Of a stretch of DNA of 64,000 nucleotides, positions 22,107 to 34,638 are shown piece by piece. Numbering within the stretch: the first letter of the stretch is position 1; each line of letters starts with the position of its first letter. Source of the DNA: Chaetomium olivaceum. Taxonomy: Eukaryota; Ascomycota; Sordariomycetes; Sordariales; Chaetomiaceae. Location of the stretch: the NCBI GenBank assembly GCA_039881045.1, contig JAYWVB010000054.1, forward strand, positions 124,001-188,000, given 5' to 3'. Position numbers and translations under genes: made by a program. Below the pieces are notes generated by a model. The model made no database searches and was not told where the DNA came from. It saw nothing but the letters and a program-made list of their open reading frames with translations.

Positions 22107-22136
22107 TGAGTCAGGAAATTTATGAGCGTTGAGTCA
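22107..22136 (+). promoter_or_regulatory. Two GCN4/CPC1-type sites (TGAGTCA)
   Basis: Perfect TGAGTCA heptamers lie at 22107-22113 and 22130-22136, 110-139 bp before the start codon of an aminoacyl-tRNA synthetase. The heptamer is the known binding site of GCN4/CPC1, the cross-pathway amino-acid control factor, and yeast synthetase genes are among its targets. Confidence 0.6.
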
Positions 22137-22245
22137 AAGCCAACCCAAGCAAACAGCACGCGCCACACAAATTTTCGAGAGAATCCCGGCTCTCAACAGC
22201 TTCACCTCAGCATCTCCACCAAGTCGCTCGTCCGGATTGCCCAGC

Positions 22246-25200
22246 ATGTCCATTGACTTTCCGAAGGAGGAGGAGGCCATCATCGCCAGATGGCGCGAGA
22301 TCAAGGCCTTTGAGCGGCAGGTGCGCATACCACTTACATGGCCGTAGTTGGCCCTCATGCCCACATACTGACGGTAAGATCAGGTCGAACTCTCCAAAGG
22401 GAACCCCAACTATACCTTCTACGATGGGCCACCGTTTGCGACCGGCCTCCCCCATTATGGCCATCTTCTCGCCTCCACCATCAAAGACATTATCCCGAGG
22501 TATTGGTCCATGAAGGGCTTCCACGTCGAACGTCGGTTTGGCTGGGATACACACGGTCTACCCATTGAGCATGAGATCGACAAGAAGCTCAAAATTTCCG
22601 GCAAGGCTGCTGTTATGGAGATGGGCCTGGAGAAGTACAACGCCGAGTGCCGGGCCATCGTGATGAGGTACAGCGAGGAATGGAGGCATACTATCGAACG
22701 GCTAGGCCGTTGGATTGACTTCGATAACGACTATAAGGTGGGCAATCCTAGGTGGGGAGGAACCAAAACATGCTTACGGCCCGCTGACTGTGACAGACCA
22801 TGGACCCACGTTTATGGAATCTGAGTGGTGGGTGTTCAAGCAGCTGTTCGACAAGGGACAGGTGTACCAGGTTACCGGGTGATGCCATATTCAACCTCCC
22901 ACACGACCGCTCTCAGCAATTTTGAGGCGAACCAAAACTACCAAGACGTTACCGACCCCGCTATCGTTGTCGCCTTCCCTCTCGATGACGACCCGGAAAC
23001 CAGCCTTCTCGCCTGGACGACAACACCATGGACGATGCCCTCCCACCTAGGCCTAGCAGCCCACCCAGAGTTTGAAATACGTCAAGATTCACGACGAGAA
23101 GTCCGGAAAGCATTACATTCTATTGGAGAAGCTGCTTGGGACTTTGTACAAGGATCCCAAGAAGGCCAAGTTCAAGGTGGTCCAGAAGCTCAAGGGCAAG
23201 GAGATGCTTGGGTGGAAGTATCAGCCGCCATTCAACTATTTCTACGAGGAGTACAAGGACGTCGCGTTTAGGGTCCTCAATGCTACCTATGTTACCGATG
23301 ACAGCGGTACTGGTATTGTCCACCAAGCCCGGCCTTCGGTTGGTGATTACAACGTCGCCATCGAGAACGGCATTGTCACCGAAAAGCGCCCACCTCCCGA
23401 TCCGGTCGATGATTCTGGCTGTTTTACTAGCAAGTGTCCGACTTCGCCGGGATGGGCGTCCAAGGAGGCTGACAAGCACATCATCAAGTACCTGAAGAAC
23501 TCGGGGAGATTGGTGGTCGAGTCGCAGCTCAAGCACTCGTACCCCATGTGCTACCGCTCCGATACCCCCCTGATTTACAAGGCGGTGCCCTCTTGGTTTG
23601 TGCGCATTCCCGAAATCATCCCTCAGATGCTGGAGAACATTGAGGGATCCCACTGGGTTCCGTCTTTCGTGAAGGAGAAGCGCTTCGCCAACTGGATTTC
23701 CAACGCCCGCGACTGGAACGTATCGCGGAACCGGTACTGGGGCACTCCCATTCCCCTCTGGGTGAGCGACGACCTGGAGGAGCGCGTGTGCATTGGTAGC
23801 ATCGCCGAGCTCAAGCAGTTGAGCGGCTACGAGGGCGAGATCACCGATATCCACCGCGACAAGATCGACCACATCACCATCCCTAGCAAGAAGGGCAAGG
23901 GCACTCTGAGGAGAATCGAGGAGGTTTTCGACTGCTGGTTCGAATCCGGAAGCATGCCCTACGCCAGCAAGCACTATCCTTTCGAGAATCGCGAAGAATT
24001 CGAGAAGTCTTTCCCGGGCGACTTCATCGCCGAAGGCCTCGATCAAACGAGAGGGTGGTTCTACACTCTCCTGGTTCTCGGCACGCACTTGTTCGGCGTT
24101 TCGCCCTTCAAGAACTGTGTTGTCAACGGCATCGTCCTGGCGGAAGACGGTAAGAAAATGTCAAAGCGCCTGCAGAATTACCCCGACCCGAACATCGTGA
24201 TGGCCAAATACGGATCTGATGCTCTTCGCCTATACCTCATCAACTCGCCCGTGGTACGCGCCGAGCCTCTTAAATTCAAGGAGACTGGTGTGAAGGAGGT
24301 CGTCGCAAAGGTACTCCTCCCGCTCTGGAACAGTTACAAGTTCTTCGAGGGGCAGGTCGCCCTGCTGAAGAAGGTTGAGGATATCGACTACCTGTTCGAC
24401 CCGAGCATGGAGTCCTCAAACACCAACGTGATGGACAAGTGGATCCTGGCCAGCTGCCAGAGTCTGCTGAAGTTTGTCAACGAGGAGATGGCAGGTTTGT
24501 TATAGCTTACCCGACAGTTGACCATGGGCTTACAGCGCTGACTACAATCATAGCTTACCGCCTGTACACGGTCGTACCAAAGCTTCTCGAGCTGATTGAC
24601 AACACCACAAACTGGTACATCCGATTCAACCGAAAGCGCCTCAAGGGCGAGAACGGGCTCGATGATACTCTTCACGCTTTGAACACTTTGTTCGAGGTGC
24701 TGTTCACCCTGTGCCGCGGTCTCGCGCCTTTTACGCCTTTCATTACGGATACCATCTACTTGCGGCTCCTACCTCATATCCCTGAAAAGCCGGGCCAGGA
24801 TGCTCGTAGTGTCCACTTCCTGCCTTTCCCTGAGGTCCGACAGGAGCTTTTCAACGTCGACGTCGAGCGTCGGGTGCAGCGGATGCAGAAAGTCATTGAG
24901 CTCGCGAGATACTCCCGTGAGAGGGGTACCATTGGCCTCAAGCAGCCCTTGAAAACGCTTATTGTCATCCACCACGACCCCCAATACCTACAGGATGTGG
25001 AGTCACTTCAGGGATACATCACCGAAGAGCTCAACGTTCGCGATATCGTGTTGACGTCGGATGAGGCCAAGTACGGAGTCCAATACAGTGTTACGGCTGA
25101 TTGGCCAGTCCTCGGCAAGAAGCTCAAGAAAGACATGGGCCGCGTCAAGAAGGCCCTCCCGAATGTGACCAGCGATGAAGCTCATGGGTATGCCACAAAC

Positions 25201-25659
25201 GGCAAGCTCGTCGTTGACGGCATCACGCTTTTGGAGGGTGACCTAGTCGTCAAGCGTGGGCTCAAGGAAGGCGAGGCGTCCAAGAACCTTGAGACTAACA
25301 CGGACAACGACGTCCTCACCATCCTCGACACCGAGATCTACCCCGGCCTCGCCGAGGAGGGCCTTGCTCGCGAGATTATCAGTCGGGTACAGCGCCTGCG
25401 CAAGAAGGCTGGCCTGCAGACGACGGACGATGTCAAGATGGAGTACAAGGTACTGACTGATCCGGAGGAGACTGGTATTGCGAAGGTGTTTGAGATGCAC
25501 CAGCCGACCATTGCCAAGGCGCTGAGGAGGCCGCTGGATAAACACGAGGTAACACATGTCGAGGGCCAAATCGCAGCGGAGAAGGAGGAAGACATCATTG
25601 CTGAGGAGGAGCAAGAGGTGAACAAGACCACCTTCTTGTTGCGGCTGCTGAAACTGTAG
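22246..25659 (+). CDS. ils1: Cytosolic isoleucyl-tRNA synthetase (several single-base indels)
   Basis: Exons are 22246-22320, 22384-22737, 22797-24494 and 24554-25659; the enzyme is about 1,075 residues. This class I synthetase charges tRNA-Ile with isoleucine in the cytosol. Exon 2 carries the HIGH-type motif (GLPHYGHLLAS) and the WDTHGLPIEHE block. Later come the editing (CP1) region with WTTTPWTMPS, the zinc/WFESG region FDCWFESGSMPYAS, DQTRGWFYTLLVLG, and the KMSKS motif EDGKKMSKRLQNYPDP. The C-terminal anticodon-binding and fungal extension ends LLRLLKL. Between 22805 and 23461 the frame is broken by about six indels: missing bases in runs at 22805-22807, 22870-22871, 23328-23330 (with a short altered stretch to 23345) and at 23434, and extra bases at 23075-23077 and 23460-23461. 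The encoded peptides on either side are fully conserved, so I treat this as one gene with local sequence errors. Confidence 0.88.
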
Positions 25660-26732
25660 CGTTTTGGTTGATGGAGTAAGGGGTAGATGTCGATGTCTGG
25701 CCGGCCCTTGATGTAGACCACGCAAAGAACATAGACATTGATGAACGTAAAGATTATTTTCAGCAGCTGAAATTACAAATGTCACCTTCCACCCTTTGCT
25801 GCAGCCTGGTTGAATGAGTAAGACGGTGTACACCCTCGGGGCCTCGAGCACAAAGGAGAGAGGTGGAAATGTAGATCATACCAGGTAGCAGTTCTTCAAC
25901 TTCATGAACTCTTTCGCACACAGGTCTTTATGTACGGAGTTGTAGTCTTTAAAGACACACTGGCCATAAACGGCGGCCTACAGTTACGTCAGGATATAAG
26001 ATAAACAAGGTCCGGCCAACAACGACCTCGACGCACCTCAGCACCGCATTTTGAGACGGCTTGAGCAAACCGCTGGATCGGACGGGCTTTCAAGTTTGGC
26101 TGCATTGTAGGGGACGCGGGAAGTGGCTCGCCTCCTCCTTTGAGAGACGATGGATTCGAATTCTTGAAATGAAGCGATGGTCTTTGTTGAGATGGGAAGT
26201 CACTTGCAGCGCACCGGAACCTGGAAGTTGGTTCTCATCGACCACCAATTGCAGTGGCTTTTCGACTTTGACGTTGTCGGGCAGACACTGTGCGAGTAGA
26301 CAGTGTTATGATGGAGAATACAGTGCGCACTGCCCCACAGGAGCTTCCCAGCCACCGACATCCCTGAAGCGGTCGGGTTCCCCCAAATTTCACATGCCCC
26401 GCGAGCGCCAGTTCCCTTTACGCGCCGCTAGACGCGTCCATCGTCCCCAGCTTCCTCATATCGCACCTACCAGTCTGCGAATCGCAAAACGGCGCACTTG
26501 GTTACAAGTCAGCTTCTCCTGCTTTATCAAAGCCGTTTCCTGACTCTCTTGACTTTCGCCTCGAGTACTGTGACGCGTACAATCGCACTTGCTTTCAAAT
26601 TCAAAACAAACTGAATTCGGCTTGCGCCTGCGTAGATTCGCAACCAAATCAGTTCAATCCCAACCCACAACAGTTTTTTCCAGCTTTTGCTCCCAGAGGT
26701 ATCATGCCCCGGAGCTACCTTCCCAATACGTT
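25660..26732. other. Spacer between ils1 and sfi1
   Basis: About 1.07 kb with no gene supported. The 3' flank of ils1 lies on the left and the sfi1 promoter and leader on the right. Frames are short and unconvincing. Confidence 0.5.
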
Positions 26733-29700
26733 ATGCAACACCAATCGTCTGCTTTTCATCATGGCGATCCAAATGAGCCTGCTTCTCCCTCTGTTGCCGA
26801 TTCTACTACATCTTCTGTTTTTCACTACATCAGTGGTCGCAATGAGCCATACTCAGACGAAGGTGAGTTCGCTTTGACATATCTCGTTATTTATTTGCCA
26901 CTGCGACCTAGTTACCCACCCTATCTGCTGGCCGCGAGCTGACCTGTATGCCTCCAGACATCGAGCTGGTTCACGAAATCGTCACACTTGCGGAAGCCCT
27001 TTACCCAAATCTTCCGGAACGGGAGCGCCTCCCTACCAACGCTTTGTTTCTCGCCGCCGAAGAAATCCTCCCCCGCCATGGCATCGACCCCGAAAACACG
27101 CCTTCCCACATCGCCCGGCTCATCTTTAAGATCGGAGGGCAGCGATCAGGGAACACGCTCGGCGATAAGTTTAGATCTGTCCTAGGAGGACTTGGTATTC
27201 AACTTGAATTCGTCCCAAGCAGCCCCTCAGCGAGACCCGACTCTCGCTCCTCATTGGCGCCCAGCTACACAAACACCGATGACCTACACCTCCAGTCGCA
27301 ACAAACACTCGAACCTCCACGAAAGGTTGCTAGAGATGAACGTGATGGTGGAAGCGATTCTGGCCGAGAAGATAGCGGGCGAACCGCGTCCCCTGTTCAA
27401 CCTCCAGTCTCACTTGGATTTGGATCTGATGCTCGACTTCGAGCTGTTCAAGAACCCCTGCACCTTGATGCAGGATCCCCTGTTGTGGATATGGAATTAC
27501 TGGAACGAAAACTGCAGCATTTGAGATCGCAGGAGGACGGAGCGCTCACAAAGGATGTTTTTGGTGTGTGGCATGCAATCGCCTGCCAAACAAAACGGAA
27601 CAACGACGAGCTGAAATCAATCGCCACCGAGTACGATAACAACGATCTCCTTGGCGAGGTGCTCGACATCTGGAGTGAGGAGGCTGCGGCGGCGGAAGAA
27701 CTGAGAGCCAAGGCCGAAGAAGCGGCCAAATACGAGGCATATGTTGAAAAGATGGAGAAACGTGCCAGCAGGGTCTACGAGATCGTTACCATTCACAACG
27801 TGTTTGCTGAGTGGCAGGGGCGAGCTCAAGAAGAGCTCGAGCGGACGGCAGTGGCACGCAGGCATCTGGTACGGAAGCGGACATTCGAGGGCTGGCACGC
27901 GCAACATGTCAAAGACGAGACCAAAGTCAGGAACTTCATTTTGAGCCATACCCTCCAAAAATGGGGGCAGGTCGCCCTGCATCACGAGGTTCGCTACGAG
28001 GTCGCCGCGCAGTGGTACCAGCAAGAAGTTTGCAAGCAAAGCCTTCACACGATGTGGAAGGAATCTAAGCAACGTTTCGCAGACGAGTTCTACGCTGTTG
28101 GCTTGGCCGGACAATGTTTAGGCGCCTGGGCTGACAAGGCGCGCGATGCTCGGGACGAGTACCAGGTGGCGGTGGCACTAGACGAGAGACTCGTGCTCGA
28201 CGAGGTAGTTAATATCTGGCTCGAAGAGGTGGACGTACAGCAGTACAACGCATACGAGTGCACCAGGCAATGGCTGGTCCTGGGTTGTCGCAGAGACTTG
28301 GATTACTGGCAGGAGCAAGCCAGACTCTCCGCCTTGTTGAGGCAGTACAACGACAAACAGGAGCGAGACACGGCAATACTGGCCCTGGAAATGTGGAACA
28401 ACGTCTTCCAAGACGCAAAACAAGAAACCGCTGTTGCCGACGCTTTCCTGCTCAACGAGCCCTTGGGTCACTGGGAACGCGAGATGAAGCTCAAATTGTT
28501 CATTGAGCGCGATGAATTCGAGACTAGGGCTACGATTCTTGAGCACTGGGCTCTTGAAGAGAAGCTTACCTGGTACCAAGGACATTTGGAAACTAAAACC
28601 AAACGACAAGCCCTTGAGACCCTCTTTGCCGCTTCTAGGCAAGCTCGCGGCGAGCGAGAACGACATGAACAGGAGGCCGATTACATCGATACATATTACA
28701 CTCAAACCGGGGTGGTCGGCATTTGGCTTGAAGAAACCGACGAGATGTGGAAATACCAGCAGAACGCCGACCTCGTAAATCTCTACCGCACAACCCGACC
28801 ATGCGTGGACTATTGGCGAGAGCGATGTCAGCAGATCCAGGCTCGCGACGGGGTTTACCGGAGAAAGGCGGACAAGCAGAGGGCCAGATCCATCGTATCC
28901 AACGTCCTCGATAAATGGCCAGCTGTCGCCGAGGCCACACGGAGGGAGCGGATGATGACCTCGCTTCGCCAGTTTCGGCGAAATTACAAGGTTGAGCTGG
29001 CCCAGGAGTGTCTTGGAAAATGGTTAGATGCTACCGCAGATGCATTTGATGCGCACCACGATGCCCGCCAGACAAATCTTAACTACAAACGGGAGGACCT
29101 CAACGACTGCCTCGACCTCTGGATTCGCGCGGCAAAGAGGTTAGAAAACGTTCAGCAGATCGCCGCGGATGCCGAAGTTGAAGTCTACTGCGGGAAATGG
29201 CATGTGCAGTTCCAGGAAGCGAAGGAGAACATGCAAGACGCCGTCGACTACGACACGGAGCAGATTCGGAAACGCTGCTGGGAGAAATGGGAGTTCCAGA
29301 ACCTCCAGAACGAAAGCAAGCGGCACATGGCTGCTACATTAAAAGAAAAGAACGAACGACGCGTCCACCGTCGGATACTCGGTGAATGGCAACAGAAGGC
29401 TGTTCCCGACGCAACGGCACGCAACAACCCTCACCTCAGCACCCTCTCCGCTCGACGCAGCGTCCGGCAGCAACTCGCACGGTCATCCACAGCTGCAACA
29501 GGCTTCTACACGGCCAGTCAGTTGGCCACTCTTCGCCCACGCGACTCTGTTTCCGCCCTCGGCCCCATGCCCGAATTCGACGAAGACCCTTTAATACCCG
29601 ACTTGGATGACCCCGGTTTTATGAGCACGCCGACAAGATGGACAGGTAGCATGCGGACTCTTGCCTACCGTCCGACTTCGACACCATCAGCCATCTTACC

Positions 29701-29809
29701 GTCACCCCATGAACGAGAGCTGAGGCGACAATATGGCACTGGGGGCTTGAGGCCCAGAGTGGAGTTCGCCGACATCAATGAAGAGTCTGCAGAGGACTTG
29801 TATGGATGA
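26733..29809 (+). CDS. sfi1: Sfi1-family centrin-binding spindle-pole-body protein
   Basis: Two exons, 26733-26862 and 26958-29809, joined across a 95-bp intron (GTGAGT donor, TCCAG acceptor) to give EPYSDEDIELVHEIVTLAE; about 993 residues. The N-terminal part (IELVHEIVTLAEALYPNLPE..HIARLIFKIGG) matches the Sfi1 spindle-body N-terminal region. Residues from about 200 to 850 are one long helix-rich array of roughly 20-30 units spaced 30-35 residues, each centred on an aromatic core such as FAEWQGRAQEE, FEGWHAQHVKDE, LQKWGQVALHHE or LGAWADKARD. In the family each unit binds one Cdc31/centrin, forming the half-bridge filament that drives spindle-pole-body duplication. The C-terminal 100 residues are Ser/Arg/Pro-rich with TP and SP sites, consistent with cell-cycle phosphorylation. 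Confidence 0.86.
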
Positions 29810-30453
29810 TAATTCTTTTCTTCTATCTTTTTATCGGGTTTGGTCACAAAGGAGTTTTGGTTGAAACGAAAGAGGAACGGACTTAAATACCTCGCAGGGG
29901 AAGAGGTTGGGTTTAAAGCATAGCTACTGGCGTTTGCATTGGGGTTGAAAATGGGCTGGATCAGTTGTTTTTCGTCAGGGTCGTTGGATATACCCAAGAC
30001 ATGCATTGAGCATCGATAGGCGTTTGGATTCTTGGACCAAGGTCCCGGTTTGTATCACTGGATTTGTGGGGTAACGGGGATAGGCCCGGCCACGTGTGGC
30101 TTATGAAATGAACACCTAGATGATGGTCTGGATCAATAGTGCTCCAAAGCTGATGATTATGTGCGTCCCGCCGAGGGAACCTCGGAAGGGTGTTTACACT
30201 TTAGCCCAGAGACGCGCCGGAGCTGCCATTGCCGGGCCCTTGGGTGTGCCCCAGCCACGGGTCCACTTCTCTCCCGTGCCTGGATGGGTCTCCATCTAAG
30301 CATAACAGGAAGGCGGTGGGTCAAGATTCTGCCAGGGCGCACCGATTTTCCACAAACCCACAGAACTTGCAATTTATTTCGTTTTCCTCCTCCCGTCAAG
30401 ATCACGGCGATCAACAGTCAACTCCTTGTCCTCAGTCGGCACTATCAATCAAA
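29810..30453. other. sfi1 3' flank and RPL26 promoter
   Basis: A 644-bp spacer. The right part is pyrimidine-rich and ends in ATCAAAATGG, the RPL26 start context. No other element recognised. Confidence 0.5.
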
Positions 30454-30997
30454 ATGGTCAAGGTTAGCGCAAGTAAGTATTAAAATGCTCTTATATGTCA
30501 TTCGGTCAATTTGATAATTAACAAGCCATTCATAGACATCTCGTCGTCGAGGCGTAAGTCTCGCAAGGCGCACTTCAGCGCGCCTTCGAGCATCCGGCGC
30601 AACATCATGAGCGCCCCCCTCAGCAAGGAGCTCCGCGAGAAGTACAACGTATGTTGCCGGCATGCCCATCTCATGTTGAAGCGCACTGTTGAATTAACCC
30701 ATTCGCACATAGGTCCGGAGCATGCCCATCCGCAAGGACGACGAGGTCCAGATTGTCCGTGGCCTGAACAAGGACAAGGAGGGCAAGGTCACCTCGGTCT
30801 ACCGTCTCAAATATGTCATTCACATTGAGCGTGTCACCCGCGACAAGGCCAGCGGCCAGAGCGTTCCCCTGGGCATCCACCCCAGCAACGTTGTCATCAC
30901 CAAGCTCAAGATCGACAAGGACCGCGAGGACATCCTGGCCCGCATCAAGGCCGGCCGCGACCAGGTCGCTCGTGCCCAGGGCAAGAACAAGGCTTGA
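30454..30997 (+). CDS. rpl26: 60S ribosomal protein L26 (uL24)
   Basis: Three exons, 30454-30472, 30536-30648 and 30713-30997, 138 residues. The short first exon encodes MVKVSA, and splicing gives NISSSRRKSRKAHFSAPSS, the canonical eukaryotic L26 N-terminus. The body has RSMPIRKDDEVQIVRG, the KOW motif (DDEVQIVRGLNKDKEGKV), YVIHIERVTRDKASGQSVPL and a Lys/Arg-rich C-terminus. Length and motif order match the family. uL24 binds 25S rRNA near the polypeptide exit tunnel. Two short introns close to the 5' end are usual for fungal ribosomal-protein genes. Codon use is strongly biased to C-ending codons, as expected for a highly expressed gene. Confidence 0.95.
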
Positions 30998-32417
30998 ATT
31001 CCCTGAGCCGGCGTTGGAGGAATGACAAAAAGGACGACAAAAAGGAACAACTCGGTTCGGTTGCGACGAAGAGAAATACCCAGCATTGCTTTGTCGAAGG
31101 TTTACCCGGTCGACACCTGGCGTCTTTGCGGCTTCTGTTTACGGATGCATATTTGGGCGGTTGTCTGTTTGTCAACTTGACATGACATGACTTCACGCAC
31201 GGGACGGACCCCGAAATCTAGATGCAGAGTCAACGAATCGAGACATTGTTCTCAATGGCCATTTCACAATGCCAGTCGCTTCGCGCGCGCTGTGAAATGT
31301 TCCATGGGAGGTTTTCCCGAAGCCCATGCCTCTTGCAGGTTCCGCAGAGGCTTTAGATTGCCGTTGACTTGGTGACTATGTGTCGTGTGTACTAACAACC
31401 CTAGGGATGTCGGGATATGAATAGCCACATGAGCATTCGGTCGTCAGAGTGACCATGAAGCTCGGCATTGTCCGTTTTCCATCCCTTGTTACCTGAGAAG
31501 GTAGAGACACCAACCGCTAGGATATCTCCGCGTTGACCACTAGCCCAATGGTTTTCGAGGTATACGACTGGCGAAGAGCAAGCCCAGCAATGGGGGATCA
31601 CCAGTTCCCTGTTGTTCTCGGCTGCAGACTTCCACGGAGATTATTCGATGAGAATGGAGGTTTGATGTCGAGGCACATGATGAGAGTCATCTCAATCGTA
31701 GATTTCACCAGCTCGGCGCCATGTGGCAGCGTAAGGCTCGGCAGATGGGCCGCCGGTCTTAGCGCGCAAGACAAAGTTCCAAGAAGCAAAAGATATGAAA
31801 CAAGAGACTGGATTCCGTAACCAATGAGTCTAAACAGCGTGTTTGACGAAATGCGTGCGGTGAATGAGAGGAACCACGCGAGGACCTTGGTGGTCTTGTG
31901 AGCTCTCCGTTGTTTCCGTCCCATTTTACCACGGCCTTTTTGAACTTGTTTATATATATCGTATAAGATACGAATCGGAAGAGGCCTTGCCATTCACGTT
32001 CTGCGCTCTCGATTGACATCATCTCAGCCGTCCAGGGGATTTCCAAGTTTGTTGTTTTGGCCGTTGCAGGGTAAATGTGGTTGCCAGGGGCGCCTGCATG
32101 TACATGTACCTTCCTGGGGCGGCAACGGCTCCCTTTGTTCAAGGTTGCATCCTGCAACTTGGGGCTTGACGACGCCATCTACCTACCAAAACCCTTGATA
32201 CGCGCCACTGTGTTGCTATTTGCTGGATTCGAGGAATCCGGACTGGCATTCGCGATTTGTTTGGGTATCCGGGCTTCCCTGCCAAGGGCGGCTGGCTCGA
32301 GCATCCTCCAGCCTTAAGCTCGCACCATCCCACTTGAGCGACTTGACTCGGTTTGGCACTGGGGCTTGCATCGATCGCCAACCCCTCAACCCCGCCGCGA
32401 CGTCGGTACCCAACAAG
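30998..32417. other. Spacer between rpl26 and the Mo25 gene
   Basis: A 1.4-kb stretch without a supported gene. Frames of 60-140 codons on both strands overlap and lack protein-like order. It should hold the rpl26 3' UTR and the Mo25-family promoter. Confidence 0.45.
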
Positions 32418-33719
32418 ATGTCTTTTTTCTTTGGGAGAACCCGCACAAGGACAAACACCACGGATCTCGCCAAGCAGGCAAGAGACCATGTCACGAAACT
32501 GCAGGACGGGCCGCAAGGGGCCGCAAAGGTAAACATCAACAACACGATACCCCGCCGGGCGTGCGCCTCCATCCGTCCCGCTGACTTTCAGTCCAGGCCG
32601 AGGAGCTCGCAAAGGTGCTCGCGCAGATGAAACAGGTCCTACAGGGCACACACGGTGCGTCCGATTCCCGGGGAGCCCGACGCCGACGGCAATCCCCCCG
32701 CTGACCGCCCAGCAGAGGCCGAACCGAATACGGAGCAGATCTACCAATTGGTGACGGGCATGATCGAAGAAGATCTCCTCTACCTCCTCGCCGTCCACCT
32801 CCACCGCCTGCCCTTCGAGTCACGAAAGGATACACAGGTCATTTTCTCCTACATCTTCCGCTTCCGTCCGCCAACAGGGCCCCAAAAGCCCGAACCGCTC
32901 GCGCTAGCTTACGTCGTCGAAAAGCGGCCGCAAGTGCTAGTGGAACTGTGTAAGGGGTACGATCACAAGGAGAGCGCCACGCCAGCGGGCACTGTATTGA
33001 GAGAGGTGCTGAAGAACGAGGCGGCCGCCGCGATAATATTGTATGATGACGGCGAGGAACAGGGGTCTAGTGCCAGGGGGGTGGGGGGCATCAACCCGGA
33101 CCGGCCGCAGAGTGGGAGGGGGGTATTCTGGAATTTCTTTGACTGGATCGACAAGAGCTCGTTTGAAGTGAGCGCGGATGCGTTCACGACCTTCAGGGTG
33201 AATTAACCAAGCGCCAGGCCCCGTATATGTCGCGTAGCTAACGTTTGCAGGAACTCATCACCAAGCACAAAGATCTGGTCCCTCGCTACCTAGCCGTCAA
33301 CTTTGACTTATTCTTCGACCGGTACAATAACGTGCTGGTCCAGTCAAACAGCTACGTCACGAAGCGGCAGTCGATCAAACTGCTAGGCGAAATCCTGCTT
33401 GACCGCGCCAACTACAACATCATGACGGCCTACGTCGACCGCGGCGAACATCTCAAGATCTGCATGAACCTGCTGCGCGACGACCGCAAGATGGTTCAGT
33501 ACGAGGGCTTCCACGTGTTCAAGGTCTTTGTGGCCAACCCCCCACAAGTCCGTGCCCGTGCAGAAGATCCTGATCATGAACCGGGACAAACTGCTGCAGT
33601 TCCTATCGCACTTTCTGGAGGACCGTACCGAGGACGAGCAGTTCATCGATGAGCGCGAGTTTCTGATCAAGCAGATTCGGAATTTGCCGCCTGCACCCGT
33701 GCCACCGCCACAGCGGTAG
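32418..33719 (+). CDS. hym1: Mo25/Hym1 scaffold protein of NDR/GCK kinase signalling
   Basis: Exons are 32418-32528, 32597-32654, 32713-33197 and 33251-33719. The N-terminus MSFFFGRTRTRTNTTDLAKQ and the blocks EQIYQLVTGMIEEDLLYLLA, LPFESRKDTQVIFSYIFR, YDHKESATPAGTVLREVL, YVTKRQSIKLLGEILLDR and HLKICMNLLRDDRKMVQYEG identify the helical-repeat Mo25 (CAB39) family. The protein activates and tethers GCK-type kinases upstream of NDR kinases (RAM/MOR pathway) and controls polarity and conidiophore development (hymA in Aspergillus, hym-1 in Neurospora). The second intron (58 bp) has a GTGCGT donor and GCTGAC branch site. In exon 4 a run of six C at 33538-33543 shifts the frame after FKVFVANP; removing one base restores HKSVPVQKILIMNRDKLLQF and the normal C-terminus, so I treat it as a sequence error. 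Confidence 0.9.
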
Positions 33720-34638
33720 AGCCGTCGGTAGTGGTGTATTGGAAGTGCTGTGTGTGGAGAAACGGCGTTGGGGCGTAATAGAAGCCGGGCGTATGACGGT
33801 AATTCATGACATGGGCATTGCGAGGGATAGGGTACTATACAGCCACTGCTTACTATATAAATGTCTTTCAGGGTCTGTCTCAGTTTGATCCTCTGCAAGT
33901 TTTACTAATTGGGCGCATAAACAGACGCCTGAGCAGGGAATTCTGGCTATCTGAGAGTAGCAGAAAGCCAGCTAAAGCACAGGGAAGTCGTTCCCTTCTT
34001 CCGGGGCAGAGCCGTGAAGAAATATGCCCCCCACCGCGGTGTACTGCCCTCGGCAATTTCACAGTTCAAGAAAGCCAAAGCCTTGGTCCGCACTTCACTG
34101 CTGTTAATCGAAGTCACTAGACTGTGTAAGACGCCCCTGGCTCCCTGCCTATTCGAAGCCGAAGACTTGAAGCTCATCGTTTAGCTTAATGAAGGTAATC
34201 CATGTCTGTGAGAAAGCATGCCGGGTATAGCTAGAGTCAACTGAACGCGCCAAAACACCAGCTGAAAAAGCCATAGAAAGCCAGTTTCACACCGCCCAAA
34301 CGCCCTCCCTGCCACTCAACGAAGAAACACCAAGAAGAGCCCAAACCAACCACGCCCAGTCATCCCCAAATTCCCGGTAAAAGCACGGCTCACCATCAAC
34401 CAGTCCTATAGCCCCCTTTCCTCAGAACCCTTACCATCCCCAGCCCCAGTACCGCCATCAATCTCCCTCCATCCCCCCAAAACCTATCCACCACCACCCC
34501 AACCCTCCCGTGACCACCCGTACCGACCTCAAGGAGGGTAGCCACCCACCCGCACTAACCCCTAACCCCCCTCCCCTCCCCTCCCCTCCCCTCCCTCCCC
34601 TCCCCAACACACACACCCATTCCCCGCATTCCCGCGCT
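33720..34638. other. Spacer with C/T-rich tract
   Basis: No gene supported. The segment from about 34430 is C-rich, and 34568-34604 is a near-perfect run of CCCTC units. It is the shared 3' region of two convergent genes. Confidence 0.5.

Larger units (their letters stand above)
21093..22245. other. Promoter region of the isoleucyl-tRNA synthetase gene
   Basis: No gene seen. The right part carries two GCN4/CPC1-type sites and a pair of identical 11-bp CGG-containing motifs, listed separately. The left part is presumably the 3' flank of the BTB gene. Confidence 0.5.

Noticed and set aside
23937..23947. GGTTCGAATCC, resembling a tRNA T-arm
   Set aside because: It lies in the ils1 coding sequence (Trp-Phe-Glu-Ser) and has no surrounding cloverleaf.
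22246..25659. Interpretation of ils1 as a pseudogene because of its frameshifts
   Set aside because: All functional motifs, splice sites and thousands of bases of open frame are intact, and promoter sites are present; the indels look like local sequence error.
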